From Jingyaoa shaoxingensis (GTDB lineage: Bacteria; Bacillota; Clostridia; Lachnospirales; Lachnospiraceae), in NCBI RefSeq assembly GCF_014385005.1, contig NZ_JACRSZ010000034.1, positions 1 to 9,393 of the forward strand: a stretch of DNA of 9,393 bases, given 5' to 3'. A program made the translations under genes and the position numbers. Below are positions 1 to 5,708 of the stretch, piece by piece (the first letter of the stretch is position 1; every line of letters begins with the position of its first letter). The notes below the pieces were generated by a model, which ran no database searches, was not told the origin of the DNA, and was given only the letters and a program-made list of their open reading frames with translations.

Positions 1-43
1 TACTGTTGCATTGTGGATTATATTCTGCAAATATTGTTCTCAT
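1..43 (-). CDS. Partial small mobile-element-type protein (N-terminus only)
   Basis: On the minus strand an ATG at 43-41 opens a frame that runs off the left edge; only 14 residues are visible (MRTIFAEYNPQCNS). A TAAGGAG site at 60-54 lies 10 nt upstream, which supports a real start. The N-terminus resembles short proteins of about 70 residues (DUF6061-like) often carried next to recombinase genes on Firmicute mobile elements. That resemblance is from memory of the family and rests on very few residues, so the identity is tentative. No function can be given. Confidence 0.35.
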   Translation of the reverse strand, partial: MRTIFAEYNPQCNS

Positions 44-180
44 CGTATCTTATCTCCTTATCGATCAATAAATCATCAGTTACAAAAATCAGAAGCATTT
101 CAATCAGTTCACCATGTCAGTTTTATTTTGTGTTATACTGTTTTATAGATTTTTCTTGGTCTCCGCTGCCGCTTCGGTCG

Positions 181-325
181 GCACAGAGCAGATGTCCACC
201 GGACATCTTGTGCCCTTGTATTTTCCCTTATCAGAGTTTGTAAACACTGGCGGGACGATATAACACAAGGGAAACAATAAGGGAAAGCTCACCTGCGACA
301 AATCCAGTGTTTTCAAGGGTTTACA
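181..325. repeat. Dense cluster of interleaved inverted repeats, non-coding
   Basis: Six complementary arm pairs are packed into about 145 bp: GCACA 181-185 with 209-213; GATGTCC 191-197 with GGACATC 201-207; CCCTTGT 213-219 with 265-271; TTTCCCTTAT 222-231 with 277-286; AAACACTGG 242-250 with 304-312; TGTAAAC 239-245 with 319-325. The four longer-range pairs are not nested but mostly collinear (a b c then a' b' c'), so they could not all form as simple hairpins. A minus-strand frame without a start codon crosses the block and ends at 143; it is not called as a gene. The block could be an element end, a transfer origin, a recombinase or regulator site, or a structured RNA. The repeats are seen; the role is unknown. 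Confidence 0.5.
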
Positions 326-349
326 GAGAATTTAATAACAAAATATAAC
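320..349 (+). promoter_or_regulatory. Predicted sigma-A promoter for the S51 peptidase gene
   Basis: TTTACA at 320-325 and TATAAC at 344-349 are separated by 18 nt and lie about 60 nt upstream of the peptidase start. The -10 sits inside the loop of the inverted repeat at 331-359, as expected for a repressible promoter. Prediction from motif match only. Confidence 0.4.
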
Positions 350-359
350 AGTTATTAAA
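331..359. promoter_or_regulatory. Perfect 9-11-9 inverted repeat, candidate operator
   Basis: TTTAATAAC (331-339) and GTTATTAAA (351-359) are exact reverse complements separated by 11 nt. The arms flank the predicted -10 hexamer at 344-349, so a dimeric repressor bound here would block transcription of the cargo genes that follow. It is not a terminator: AT-rich and without a T-run. The cognate regulator is not identifiable in the window. Confidence 0.4.
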
Positions 360-409
360 TCTCTTAAAACAGGTGAAATCTCAATCGGAATTTATAAAGG
401 AGAATATTG

Positions 410-1012
410 ATGAAACTATTTTTATGTTCGCACTTTTCAAGTGTAGGAAGTCTGATAAAGGAAGAAATTGAAAATAAGAAAGTCGCATTTATTCCAACAG
501 CTTCGTTGCGTGAAGGCTACACCGGTTATGTCGGCTCGGCTCGAAAATTATTCAAAAAGTTGGGAGCAATCGTAACTGAAATTGATATTTCAACGAAGGC
601 TTATTCAACGATACAGTCTGTTTTTGAAGATGCAGATGTGATATATTTTACCGGCGGAAATTCTTTCTTTCTTATGGACCAACTCCGTAAAACAAGAACT
701 GATGGGTTGCTGAAAAAGGAATTGGCAAATGGAAAATTGATGATCGGCGAGTCGGCAGGCGCAATTATATGCGCTCCAAGCATCCAATATATCGAGCAAA
801 TGGATGAAAAGCCGGAGGACTACTCACAAGAAGATGATGCAGGGCTTGATTTGATTGATTTCTATGTTCTTCCGCATTATCTTACAGCACCATTTAAGAA
901 AGTTACCGAGAAAATAATGACTGAGTTTTCCGATTTGAATCTATGCCCTATTAACAACCATCAGGGAATTGTAATTGATGGTGAAGGTTCAAAGGTTATT
1001 TGCAAAGACTAA
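410..1012 (+). CDS. Peptidase E-like protein (S51 family, class I GATase-like fold)
   Basis: A 200-residue protein related to dipeptidase E (alpha-aspartyl dipeptidase), a cytoplasmic serine peptidase that cleaves Asp-X dipeptides. Visible features are the TGGN loop (81-84), the nucleophile elbow GESAGA (113-118, catalytic Ser115) and LPHYL with His156 as probable triad histidine; Asp132 is a candidate third member by spacing. Length is close to the family's usual 200-230. The start is ATG 410: AAAGGAG at 396-402 gives 7 nt spacing, better than the overlapping TTG at 407. It lies 54 nt upstream of the DfsB-like gene, probably in one transcript. Many Firmicute S51 homologues have no proven substrate, so strict Asp-X specificity is not assured. 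Position left of a tRNA-type att scar suggests horizontally acquired cargo. Confidence 0.82.
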   Translation: MKLFLCSHFSSVGSLIKEEIENKKVAFIPTASLREGYTGYVGSARKLFKKLGAIVTEIDISTKAYSTIQSVFEDADVIYFTGGNSFFLMDQLRKTRTDGLLKKELANGKLMIGESAGAIICAPSIQYIEQMDEKPEDYSQEDDAGLDLIDFYVLPHYLTAPFKKVTEKIMTEFSDLNLCPINNHQGIVIDGEGSKVICKD

Positions 1013-1066
1013 TTTGAAAAATCCTTTTTTTGAAACTGGAAAATCGGAAGCTGAGGAGATAGACTA

Positions 1067-1585
1067 TTGAGAACATATGAGAATAAAGACGAGCTTAAAA
1101 ACGAGATAAATAAAAGCTTTGCAAAGTATATTTCAGAATTTAATGATATTCCGGAGCATTTAAAAGATAAGAGAATTGATGAGGTCGATCGAACTCCGGC
1201 AGAAAATCTTGCTTATCAGGTTGGCTGGACAACTCTTGTTATTAAATGGGAATCAGACGAAAGAAAGGGTATTCCTGTCAAAACTCCTTCGGATAATTTT
1301 AAGTGGAATCAGCTTGGCGAATTATATCAATGGTTCACAGATACATATGCTCAGCTGTCACTACAAGAATTGAAAGACAGATTGAATGAGAATATCAACT
1401 CTATTTATGTAATGATTGATTCTCTGAGTGAGGAAGAATTATTTAAACCACATATGAGAAAATGGGCTGACGAAGCAACTAAAACAGCTGTCTGGGAAGT
1501 ATACAAATTCATACATGTTAATACAGTTGCTCCGTTCGGAACCTTTAGAACCAAGATTAGAAAATGGAAAAAGATTGCACTATAA
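1067..1585 (+). CDS. ClbS/DfsB family four-helix bundle protein (DUF1706)
   Basis: A 172-residue protein matching the ClbS/DfsB family throughout: DRTPAENLAYQVGW at about 41-54, the KWNQLGELYQ segment near the middle, the helix ending SEEELF, and a C-terminal HVNTVAPFGTFRTKIRKWKK stretch characteristic of the family. ClbS, the known member, protects colibactin producers by hydrolysing the toxin's cyclopropane warhead; most relatives are uncharacterised DinB-like four-helix proteins. The start is TTG at 1067 with GAGGAG at 1053-1058, 8 nt away; no better ATG preserves the conserved N-terminus. It follows the S51 gene by 54 nt, so the two are probably cotranscribed cargo. No biosynthetic genes are visible, so a detoxification or immunity role is inference only. 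Confidence 0.85.
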   Translation: MRTYENKDELKNEINKSFAKYISEFNDIPEHLKDKRIDEVDRTPAENLAYQVGWTTLVIKWESDERKGIPVKTPSDNFKWNQLGELYQWFTDTYAQLSLQELKDRLNENINSIYVMIDSLSEEELFKPHMRKWADEATKTAVWEVYKFIHVNTVAPFGTFRTKIRKWKKIAL

Positions 1586-1619
1586 CTTCAAGTTTGTAAA
1601 ACTGATGGAATAAAAAGAT

Positions 1620-1651
1620 GTAAAGCTGGGAGCATTAGCTTACGGCTTTTT
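1620..1651 (+). terminator. Weak intrinsic terminator after the DfsB-like gene
   Basis: GTAAAGCT (1620-1627) pairs with AGCTTAC (1637-1643), with one bulged A and a 9-nt loop. Three bases later a T5 run occupies 1647-1651. It lies 35 nt past the stop codon. Short stem, so efficiency is doubtful. Confidence 0.45.
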
Positions 1652-1691
1652 AAGTTAAAGCAAATAGAAGTAAATAATGGTCAAAAAACAA

Positions 1692-1720
1692 TCGACATCC
1701 GACCTCGTACACGTTATAAT
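1692..1720 (+). promoter_or_regulatory. Promoter-like TCGACA-17-TATAAT
   Basis: TCGACA at 1692-1697 and a consensus TATAAT at 1715-1720, with exactly 17 nt between them. Downstream lies only the short open frame at 1761-1862, so the promoter may be an orphan left by deletion or drive a small transcript near the att site. Confidence 0.4.
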
Positions 1721-1760
1721 ATAAGTAATCTAATAAGAAAACAGTGTTATCATTACTGCA

Positions 1761-1862
1761 TTGCTAAATGAGAATGGTAGCCATAAATATGAATTCGTAG
1801 GAACGGAATGGTTGAACCCTCAGGGTGACAATGTCACTCATTTGTCAGCGAGAGGTGCTTAA
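1761..1862 (+). CDS. Possible gene fragment, unknown (33 residues)
   Basis: A frame open from about 1736 ends at TAA 1860-1862. Reading from TTG 1761 gives 33 residues with a protein-like composition (KYEFVGTEWLNPQGDN in the middle), more plausible than random AT-rich translation. There is no clear Shine-Dalgarno site, and the palindrome at 1825-1837 lies inside it. It may be a remnant of a larger deleted gene behind the promoter at 1692-1720. I do not recognise the family. Confidence 0.22.
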   Translation: MLNENGSHKYEFVGTEWLNPQGDNVTHLSARGA

Positions 1863-1980
1863 CTTAGATGATTTTCAGTTTTCTTATTTTGACATGGATT
1901 TACAGGAAGGGTAGAAAAATCAATGATTTCATTGACTTATCCTAACTCAAAATAATATAGGTTTCCAACGGGGGCTTGAA

Positions 1981-2021
1981 CTCCTAAGCACTAGATGTGG
2001 GTTCGATTCCCGCACGGGACG
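1981..2021 (+). other. 3' half of a tRNA, probably tRNA-Arg(CCT): integration att site
   Basis: The segment reads as the 3' half of a tRNA: anticodon loop CTCCTAA (1981-1987, anticodon CCT), 3' anticodon-stem strand GCACT (1988-1992), short variable loop, T-stem GTGGG (1997-2001) pairing with CCCGC (2009-2013) around T-loop TTCGATT (2002-2008), and acceptor strand ACGGGAC plus discriminator G (2014-2021). No matching 5' half exists: the bases before 1981 do not pair with GCACT and there is no D-arm or GTCCCGT. Breaking exactly at the anticodon loop is typical of tyrosine-integrase attB/attP cores. The intact copy would lie at the other element end, outside the window. Amino-acid identity is inferred from the loop. 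Confidence 0.72.
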
Positions 2022-2033
2022 TCCTATCAAAAG

Positions 2034-2083
2034 CGGAATGTATTAGAAAATATCTAATATGATTTCCGTTTTTTTGTTTTTTT
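2034..2083 (+). terminator. Intrinsic terminator of the original tRNA gene
   Basis: CGGAA (2034-2038) pairs with TTCCG (2064-2068), and inside it ATTAGA (2042-2047) pairs with TCTAAT (2053-2058). T7 at 2069-2075 and T7 at 2077-2083 follow. It starts 12 nt after the tRNA fragment, so it is most likely the native tRNA terminator, retained on the chromosomal side after integration. Confidence 0.75.
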
Positions 2084-2354
2084 CAGAGGGGAAATGGAAT
2101 GGAATGTCAGCTAATACGGAAAGAATCCTATTAGCCGCTGTCTAATAAAACGCACTGCTGGTATAATAGCTGGAAATAAATCGAAATTCTAATAAAAGAG
2201 AAAAGCCAGCTGTTTATTTGAGAAAGTGGATGTAAATTCAAGCTCAGATAAGAAAAAAGAGGAAGGGAAATATCCGGCGGTAAGTTGTTAGGTGTGAATC
2301 AATGTCATTAACTTAAGAGATTGTTGTTTGTTAAACGGGCAATGATCTCTCTGA

Positions 2355-2447
2355 TATCTTATTGATGAGCGTGGAATCATTGTAAAAGCAAATGATAAAG
2401 TCAGGGCGGCGAATGATCCTGAAAACATGCTTAAGGAGTTGGCATAA
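2355..2447 (+). pseudogene. C-terminal stump of a peroxiredoxin (BCP/AhpC-TSA type)
   Basis: Thirty codons encode YLIDERGIIVKANDKVRAAN followed by DPENMLKELA and a stop. This matches the end of thioredoxin-fold peroxiredoxins, where a TYLIDExG-I strand is followed by K(V/K)xxxxxxxML-EL. The frame hits TGA immediately upstream (2352-2354), and no catalytic PxxxTxxC segment is found in the preceding 300 bp, so most of the gene is gone. Its TAA (2445-2447) overlaps the yaaA ATG by one base, suggesting an ancestral translationally coupled peroxiredoxin-yaaA operon, which fits the peroxide theme. Family assignment from a 30-residue tail is moderately secure. Confidence 0.6.
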
Positions 2448-3199
2448 TGAAGATTATATTATCACCTGCAAAAAAAATGATTACCGATACAGATAGTATA
2501 GCACCAGTTGGACTGCCAGAATTTATTGACAGGACAGCAGAGATATTGAGCTGGATGAAAAGTAGATCAAAAGAAGAATTAAAAGCTATCTGGAAATGTA
2601 ATGACAAGATTGCAGAACAAAATTTCAACCAATTAGAAAATATGGATCTTTATAATATGCTTACACCGGCTGTTTTATCGTATGAGGGAATCGCATTTCA
2701 GTATATGGCACCATCTGTGTTTGAAAACCAGCAGTTTGATTATATACAAAATCATTTGAGGATACTGTCTGCGTTTTATGGTGTTCTAAAACCGATGGAT
2801 GGTGTGACCCCTTATCGCCTGGAGATGAAGGCGAAAGCTGAAATAGAAGATACCAAAAATCTATATGACTATTGGGGTGAAAGATTATATCGTTCGGTGC
2901 TTGATGACAGCAGGATTATCATTAATCTTGCATCAAAAGAATACTCGAAATGTATAGAAAAATATTTATCAGATAAAGACAAATATATTACGGTTACGTT
3001 TTGTGAACAATCAGGGGATAAACTGGTAACAAAAGGTACATATGCTAAGATGGCTCGTGGTGAGATGGTCAGATATATGGCAGAAAAAGAAATTGAAAAT
3101 CCTGCAGACGTACAACCGTTTGACAGACTTGGATACAATTTTAGAAGAGATTTATCATCTGAAATAGAATATGTTTTTGAACGAAAAATTATGGAATAA
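2447..3199 (+). CDS. yaaA: Peroxide stress protein YaaA (DUF328/UPF0246)
   Basis: A full-length 250-residue YaaA-family protein. Family hallmarks are the N-terminal MKIILSPAKKM, the WKCNDKIAEQN stretch near 50-60, LTPAVLSYEGIAFQYMAPSV, the RILSAFYGVLKPMDGVTPYR block, INLASKEYSK, and KGTYAKMARGEMVRYMAEKE near the C-terminus. In E. coli YaaA is induced by peroxide and lowers damage by restraining free iron; its fold binds DNA and its biochemical activity is not fully settled. AAGGAG at 2433-2438 lies 8 nt from the ATG, so it is translated independently of the broken peroxiredoxin frame it overlaps. It sits directly upstream of perR, consistent with a peroxide-response locus. Confidence 0.95.
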   Translation: MKIILSPAKKMITDTDSIAPVGLPEFIDRTAEILSWMKSRSKEELKAIWKCNDKIAEQNFNQLENMDLYNMLTPAVLSYEGIAFQYMAPSVFENQQFDYIQNHLRILSAFYGVLKPMDGVTPYRLEMKAKAEIEDTKNLYDYWGERLYRSVLDDSRIIINLASKEYSKCIEKYLSDKDKYITVTFCEQSGDKLVTKGTYAKMARGEMVRYMAEKEIENPADVQPFDRLGYNFRRDLSSEIEYVFERKIME

Positions 3200-3245
3200 G
3201 ATTGTGCGAAAAAGGGACATTTACAAAGTGCTATTATTTCAAAAA

Positions 3246-3260
3246 TAGTAATTATTACTA
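3246..3260. promoter_or_regulatory. PerR/Fur-type box, perfect 7-1-7 inverted repeat
   Basis: TAGTAAT-T-ATTACTA is a perfect 15-bp 7-1-7 palindrome, the geometry of PerR boxes (TTATAAT-N-ATTATAA) and Fur boxes. It lies 8 nt upstream of the perR -35. A second, poorer PerR-like match (TTCTAAT-T-AAGAATA) follows the -10. Autoregulation of perR, probably with the downstream rubrerythrin gene, is a reasonable inference. Confidence 0.65.
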
Positions 3261-3268
3261 ATTTTATA

Positions 3269-3297
3269 TTGACATTTTAAAACTTCTGATATATACT
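3269..3297 (+). promoter_or_regulatory. perR promoter, TTGACA-17-TATACT
   Basis: A consensus -35 TTGACA at 3269-3274 and -10 TATACT at 3292-3297 with 17 nt spacing lie 34 nt before the perR ATG. This is the strongest promoter match in the window and probably drives perR and the overlapping rubrerythrin gene. Confidence 0.75.
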
Positions 3298-3331
3298 TCT
3301 AATTAAGAATAAATCCTAATAAGGAGAGCAA

Positions 3332-3739
3332 ATGACTAACAGAAGAAATACAATTCAGAAAGATCTTGTGAAAAATGCTGTATATGAAATGAAAAGGCAT
3401 GTTACAGCAAATGAAGTATATGAATTTCTAAAAAAAGAATATCCTACCATTGGAAAAGGAACAGTATATAGAAATCTTGATATACTGTCAGAAGAAGGTG
3501 CTCTGAGAAAGGTTGAAGTGCCAGATGGAGCAAATCGGTTCGATATCACATTGAAAAATCATTATCATGTGAGATGTATAAAATGTGGTGAGGTATCGGA
3601 TGTAGATATGGAGGAAATACCGGATTTAATGAAAAGAATTCATGATACGCATGGAATTGATTTTTTGGAATATGATATTTCCTTTAAAGGCATTTGTCCG
3701 AGATGCAGGGAGAAGATGAAGGAGGAGCAGAATGGATAA
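3332..3739 (+). CDS. perR: Fur-family peroxide-sensing repressor PerR
   Basis: A 135-residue Fur-family regulator. The N-terminal winged helix includes GTVYRNLDILSEEG (43-56), the DNA-recognition region. The structural zinc site is two CxxC pairs, Cys82/Cys85 and Cys122/Cys125. By alignment with B. subtilis PerR the regulatory metal ligands are His23, Asp71 (in NRFD), His77 and His79 (HYH) and Asp90; the RFD...HYH arrangement is that of PerR rather than Fur. PerR-Fe represses until peroxide oxidises its histidine ligands. AAGGAG at 3321-3326 precedes the ATG. The 3' end overlaps the next start (ATG 3732) by 8 nt, indicating coupled expression with its likely target. It has a shorter N-terminus than B. 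subtilis PerR, as is common in Clostridia. Confidence 0.88.
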   Translation: MTNRRNTIQKDLVKNAVYEMKRHVTANEVYEFLKKEYPTIGKGTVYRNLDILSEEGALRKVEVPDGANRFDITLKNHYHVRCIKCGEVSDVDMEEIPDLMKRIHDTHGIDFLEYDISFKGICPRCREKMKEEQNG

Positions 3740-4911
3740 AAAGCGATGTATAAGCTGAGTTACGGATTATTTGTACTGACTGCAGAGAAGCCCAAGAGGA
3801 TAATGGCTGTATCATTAACACTGCAATCCAGGCGGCATCAGAACCTAATCAATTAAGTATCTGTGTAAATAAAGCAAATTATACACATGAAATGATCCAA
3901 AGAACCGGAAAATTCACAGTGTCAGTATTAAGCCAGAGTGCCCAGTTTGAATTATTTAAACATTTTGGTTTTCAATCCGGGCGGGATATGAATAAGTTTG
4001 AAACATTTGAAAAATGTGCAAGGGGCGAAAATGGAATTTACTATATCACAGAAGGAACAAATGCGTATATTTCTGTAAGTGTTAATAAAACAGAAGATTT
4101 GGGTTCCCATACGATGTTTATTGGTGAAATAACAGACATGGAAGTCTTAAGTGATATCCCTTCTGTAACATACGAGTACTATCAGAATCACATAAAACCT
4201 AAGCCACAGGCAGTAGGAAAAACAGAAGATGGTCAGACAATATGGCGTTGCAGGATCTGTGGATATGAGTATGTAGGAGAAGAATTACCGGATGATTTTG
4301 TATGTCCTTTGTGCAAACATCCGGCATCAGATTTTGAAAAAGTGATAAAGAAAGCGGAGGTAAAGGAAATGGCAGTAAACAAATACGCAGGAACACAGAC
4401 AGAGAAAAATTTACAGGAGGCATTTGCAGGAGAGTCACAGGCAAGAAATAAATATACTTATTTTGCTTCTGTTGCAAAAAAGGAAGGCTATGAGCAGATG
4501 TCAGCATTATTCTTAAAAACAGCCGATAATGAGAAAGAACATGCAAAGATGTGGTTCAAGGAGCTGGCCGGAATTGGTGACACAAAAGAAAATCTGGCCG
4601 CTGCTGCAGAAGGTGAAAACTACGAGTGGACAGATATGTATGAAGGGTTTGCCAAAACAGCGGAGGAAGAAGGATTTCCAGAACTTGCAGCAAAATTCAG
4701 AGCTGTAGGAGAGATTGAGAAACATCATGAAGAACGATATCGTGCACTTCTTAAGAATATTGAAACTGCACAGGTATTTGAAAAGAGCGAAGTCAAAGTA
4801 TGGGAATGCCGTAATTGTGGACATATCGTAGTGGGAACAAAAGCACCGGAAGTATGCCCGGTATGCAATCACCCGCAGAGCTATTTTGAAGTACATGCAG
4901 AAAACTATTAA
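3732..4911 (+). pseudogene. Flavin reductase-rubredoxin-rubrerythrin fusion, two frameshifts in N-terminal domain
   Basis: Repairing two 1-nt losses gives a chain of about 393 residues. A flavin reductase-like (FMN-binding) domain spans about 1-155, a rubredoxin domain about 172-205 (Cys174/177, Cys192/195), and a rubrerythrin from Met214. The first domains match high-molecular-weight rubredoxin (Hrb), which passes NAD(P)H electrons to diiron proteins. The start ATG 3732 overlaps perR. The frame is lost near 3740-3746 (MDKK, then [17 protein letters not shown] in another frame) and again near 3794-3796, after which [14 protein letters not shown] continues in the final frame to 4911. Without repair the first uninterrupted ATG is 3892, which would remove about 54 residues of the FMN domain. 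Either real inactivation of the reductase part or base-calling error. Confidence 0.75.
4369..4911 (+). CDS. rbr: Rubrerythrin (diiron peroxidase), internal start in the fusion gene
   Basis: A complete canonical rubrerythrin of 180 residues. It has an N-terminal four-helix diiron domain with [12 protein letters not shown] (18-29, Glu22), ENxxH-type motif with Glu55 and His58, the second helix pair with Glu92, and Glu117/His120, then a C-terminal rubredoxin-like FeS4 domain with Cys147/150 and Cys163/166. It reduces hydrogen peroxide in the cytoplasm of anaerobes using electrons from rubredoxin or a reductase. The upstream frame is continuous, but ATG 4369 has GGAGG at 4356-4360, 8 nt away, exactly where stand-alone rubrerythrins start ([10 protein letters not shown]). 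So it can be made alone even though the upstream flavin domain is frameshifted. Domain order (rubredoxin last) is the classical, not reverse, type. Confidence 0.9.
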   Translation: MAVNKYAGTQTEKNLQEAFAGESQARNKYTYFASVAKKEGYEQMSALFLKTADNEKEHAKMWFKELAGIGDTKENLAAAAEGENYEWTDMYEGFAKTAEEEGFPELAAKFRAVGEIEKHHEERYRALLKNIETAQVFEKSEVKVWECRNCGHIVVGTKAPEVCPVCNHPQSYFEVHAENY

Positions 4912-4969
4912 TGTGAATTGCAGATATGAATATGGGTATGTCTGTTATACGATACAATGAGGGGCGGAA

Positions 4970-5671
4970 ATGAACAAACTGAAAACATTATCCGGAGCAC
5001 AATTAAAGTATATCGCATTTACAACTATGCTCATAGATCATGTAAATAAGGCTCTGATTTATCCTAATTTGAATGGAGGAATATTGCTTGTGATAAGTGA
5101 TATTTTTGACATATTAGGAAGAATAGCTTTCCCGATCTTTATATTTTTATTGATAGAAGGTTATTTCAGAACGACAAACAGGTGGAAATATTTAGGTATG
5201 CTTCTTTTGTTTGGAATAATCTCAGAAATTCCATATGACATGTTTACAACGGCATCCTATTTTGAGCCAAATGGAAACAATATTATGTTCACATTGGCTT
5301 TGGTACTCGTTATCATTTGGATCATAGATACATTAAAAGAAAAAATGGGAGTACGTTGGCGTATATTATGATATTTCATTTCCGCTGTAATCGTGGGAGC
5401 CGGATGCCTGAGTGCGATGATATTGGGATTGGATTATGAGTATCATGCAGTCTTAATTGGGTATTTTTTATATATTTTTCATAAAAAACCTGTTTGGGCA
5501 ATTCCATTTTGCTTTTTGGCTATGTATAAAGAACCGTGGGCGTTATTGGGATTTGGATTAACCCTTACATATAATGGAGAACGGGGAAGGCAGAATAAGA
5601 TTGTAAATTATTTGTTTTATCCAGTACATCTCTTTGTTCTGGGTATGATAAAAATGTATTTTGGATTTTAA
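4970..5671 (+). pseudogene. TraX-family membrane protein interrupted by in-frame TGA
   Basis: A 233-codon frame encodes a polytopic membrane protein of the TraX family. It opens with LSGAQLKYIAFTTMLIDHVN, the family's usual N-terminus, followed by several hydrophobic segments and the GRIAFPIFIFLLIEGY and LFGIISEIPYD motifs. At codon 134 (5369-5371) a TGA stops translation. The same frame then continues to 5671 with matching C-terminal TraX sequence (HAVLIGYFLYIF, YPVHLFVLGMIK). A single TGG-to-TGA change would explain it. GAGGGG at 4959-4964 serves the ATG. F-plasmid TraX acetylates pilin; the chromosomal Firmicute members are acyltransferase-like proteins of unknown substrate and do not imply conjugation. 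Possibly still two polypeptides, but more likely inactive or a sequence error. Confidence 0.8.
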
Positions 5672-5708
5672 TAATACTTAAGAAAATCAGAATTAGGAGG
5701 ATTAACTA

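Larger units (their letters stand above)
1586..2354. other. Gene-poor stretch spanning the element/chromosome junction
   Basis: About 770 bp without a convincing complete gene. It holds a weak terminator (1620-1651), a promoter-like pair (1692-1720), a short open frame (1761-1862), a perfect 6-1-6 palindrome GTGACA-A-TGTCAC at 1825-1837, a 6-bp inverted repeat TCAATG/CATTGA at 1920-1935, the tRNA 3' half (1981-2021) and its terminator (2034-2083). From 2084 to 2354 only an isolated TATAAT (2162-2167, no good -35) is visible, probably the remains of the region that once carried the peroxiredoxin gene. Confidence 0.6.

Noticed and set aside
13..243. A 76-codon open frame on the + strand at the left edge
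   Set aside because: No ribosome binding site, a low-complexity Ser/Ile-rich product, and it crosses the inverted-repeat block and opposes minus-strand debris.
1961..2021. tmRNA fragment, because GTTTCCAACGGGGG resembles the tmRNA 5' end
   Set aside because: The match is imperfect, and the 3' part has an acceptor strand (ACGGGAC) and anticodon loop of an ordinary tRNA rather than the tmRNA 3' end.
2168..2219. AGCTGG/CCAGCT and AAATAAA/TTTATTT complementary pairs
   Set aside because: Short, low-complexity and poorly arranged for a stem; expected by chance in AT-rich DNA.
4199..4896. Long minus-strand open frames opposite rubrerythrin
   Set aside because: Shadows of a highly conserved + strand gene; composition is Cys/Phe/Leu-rich without recognisable domains.
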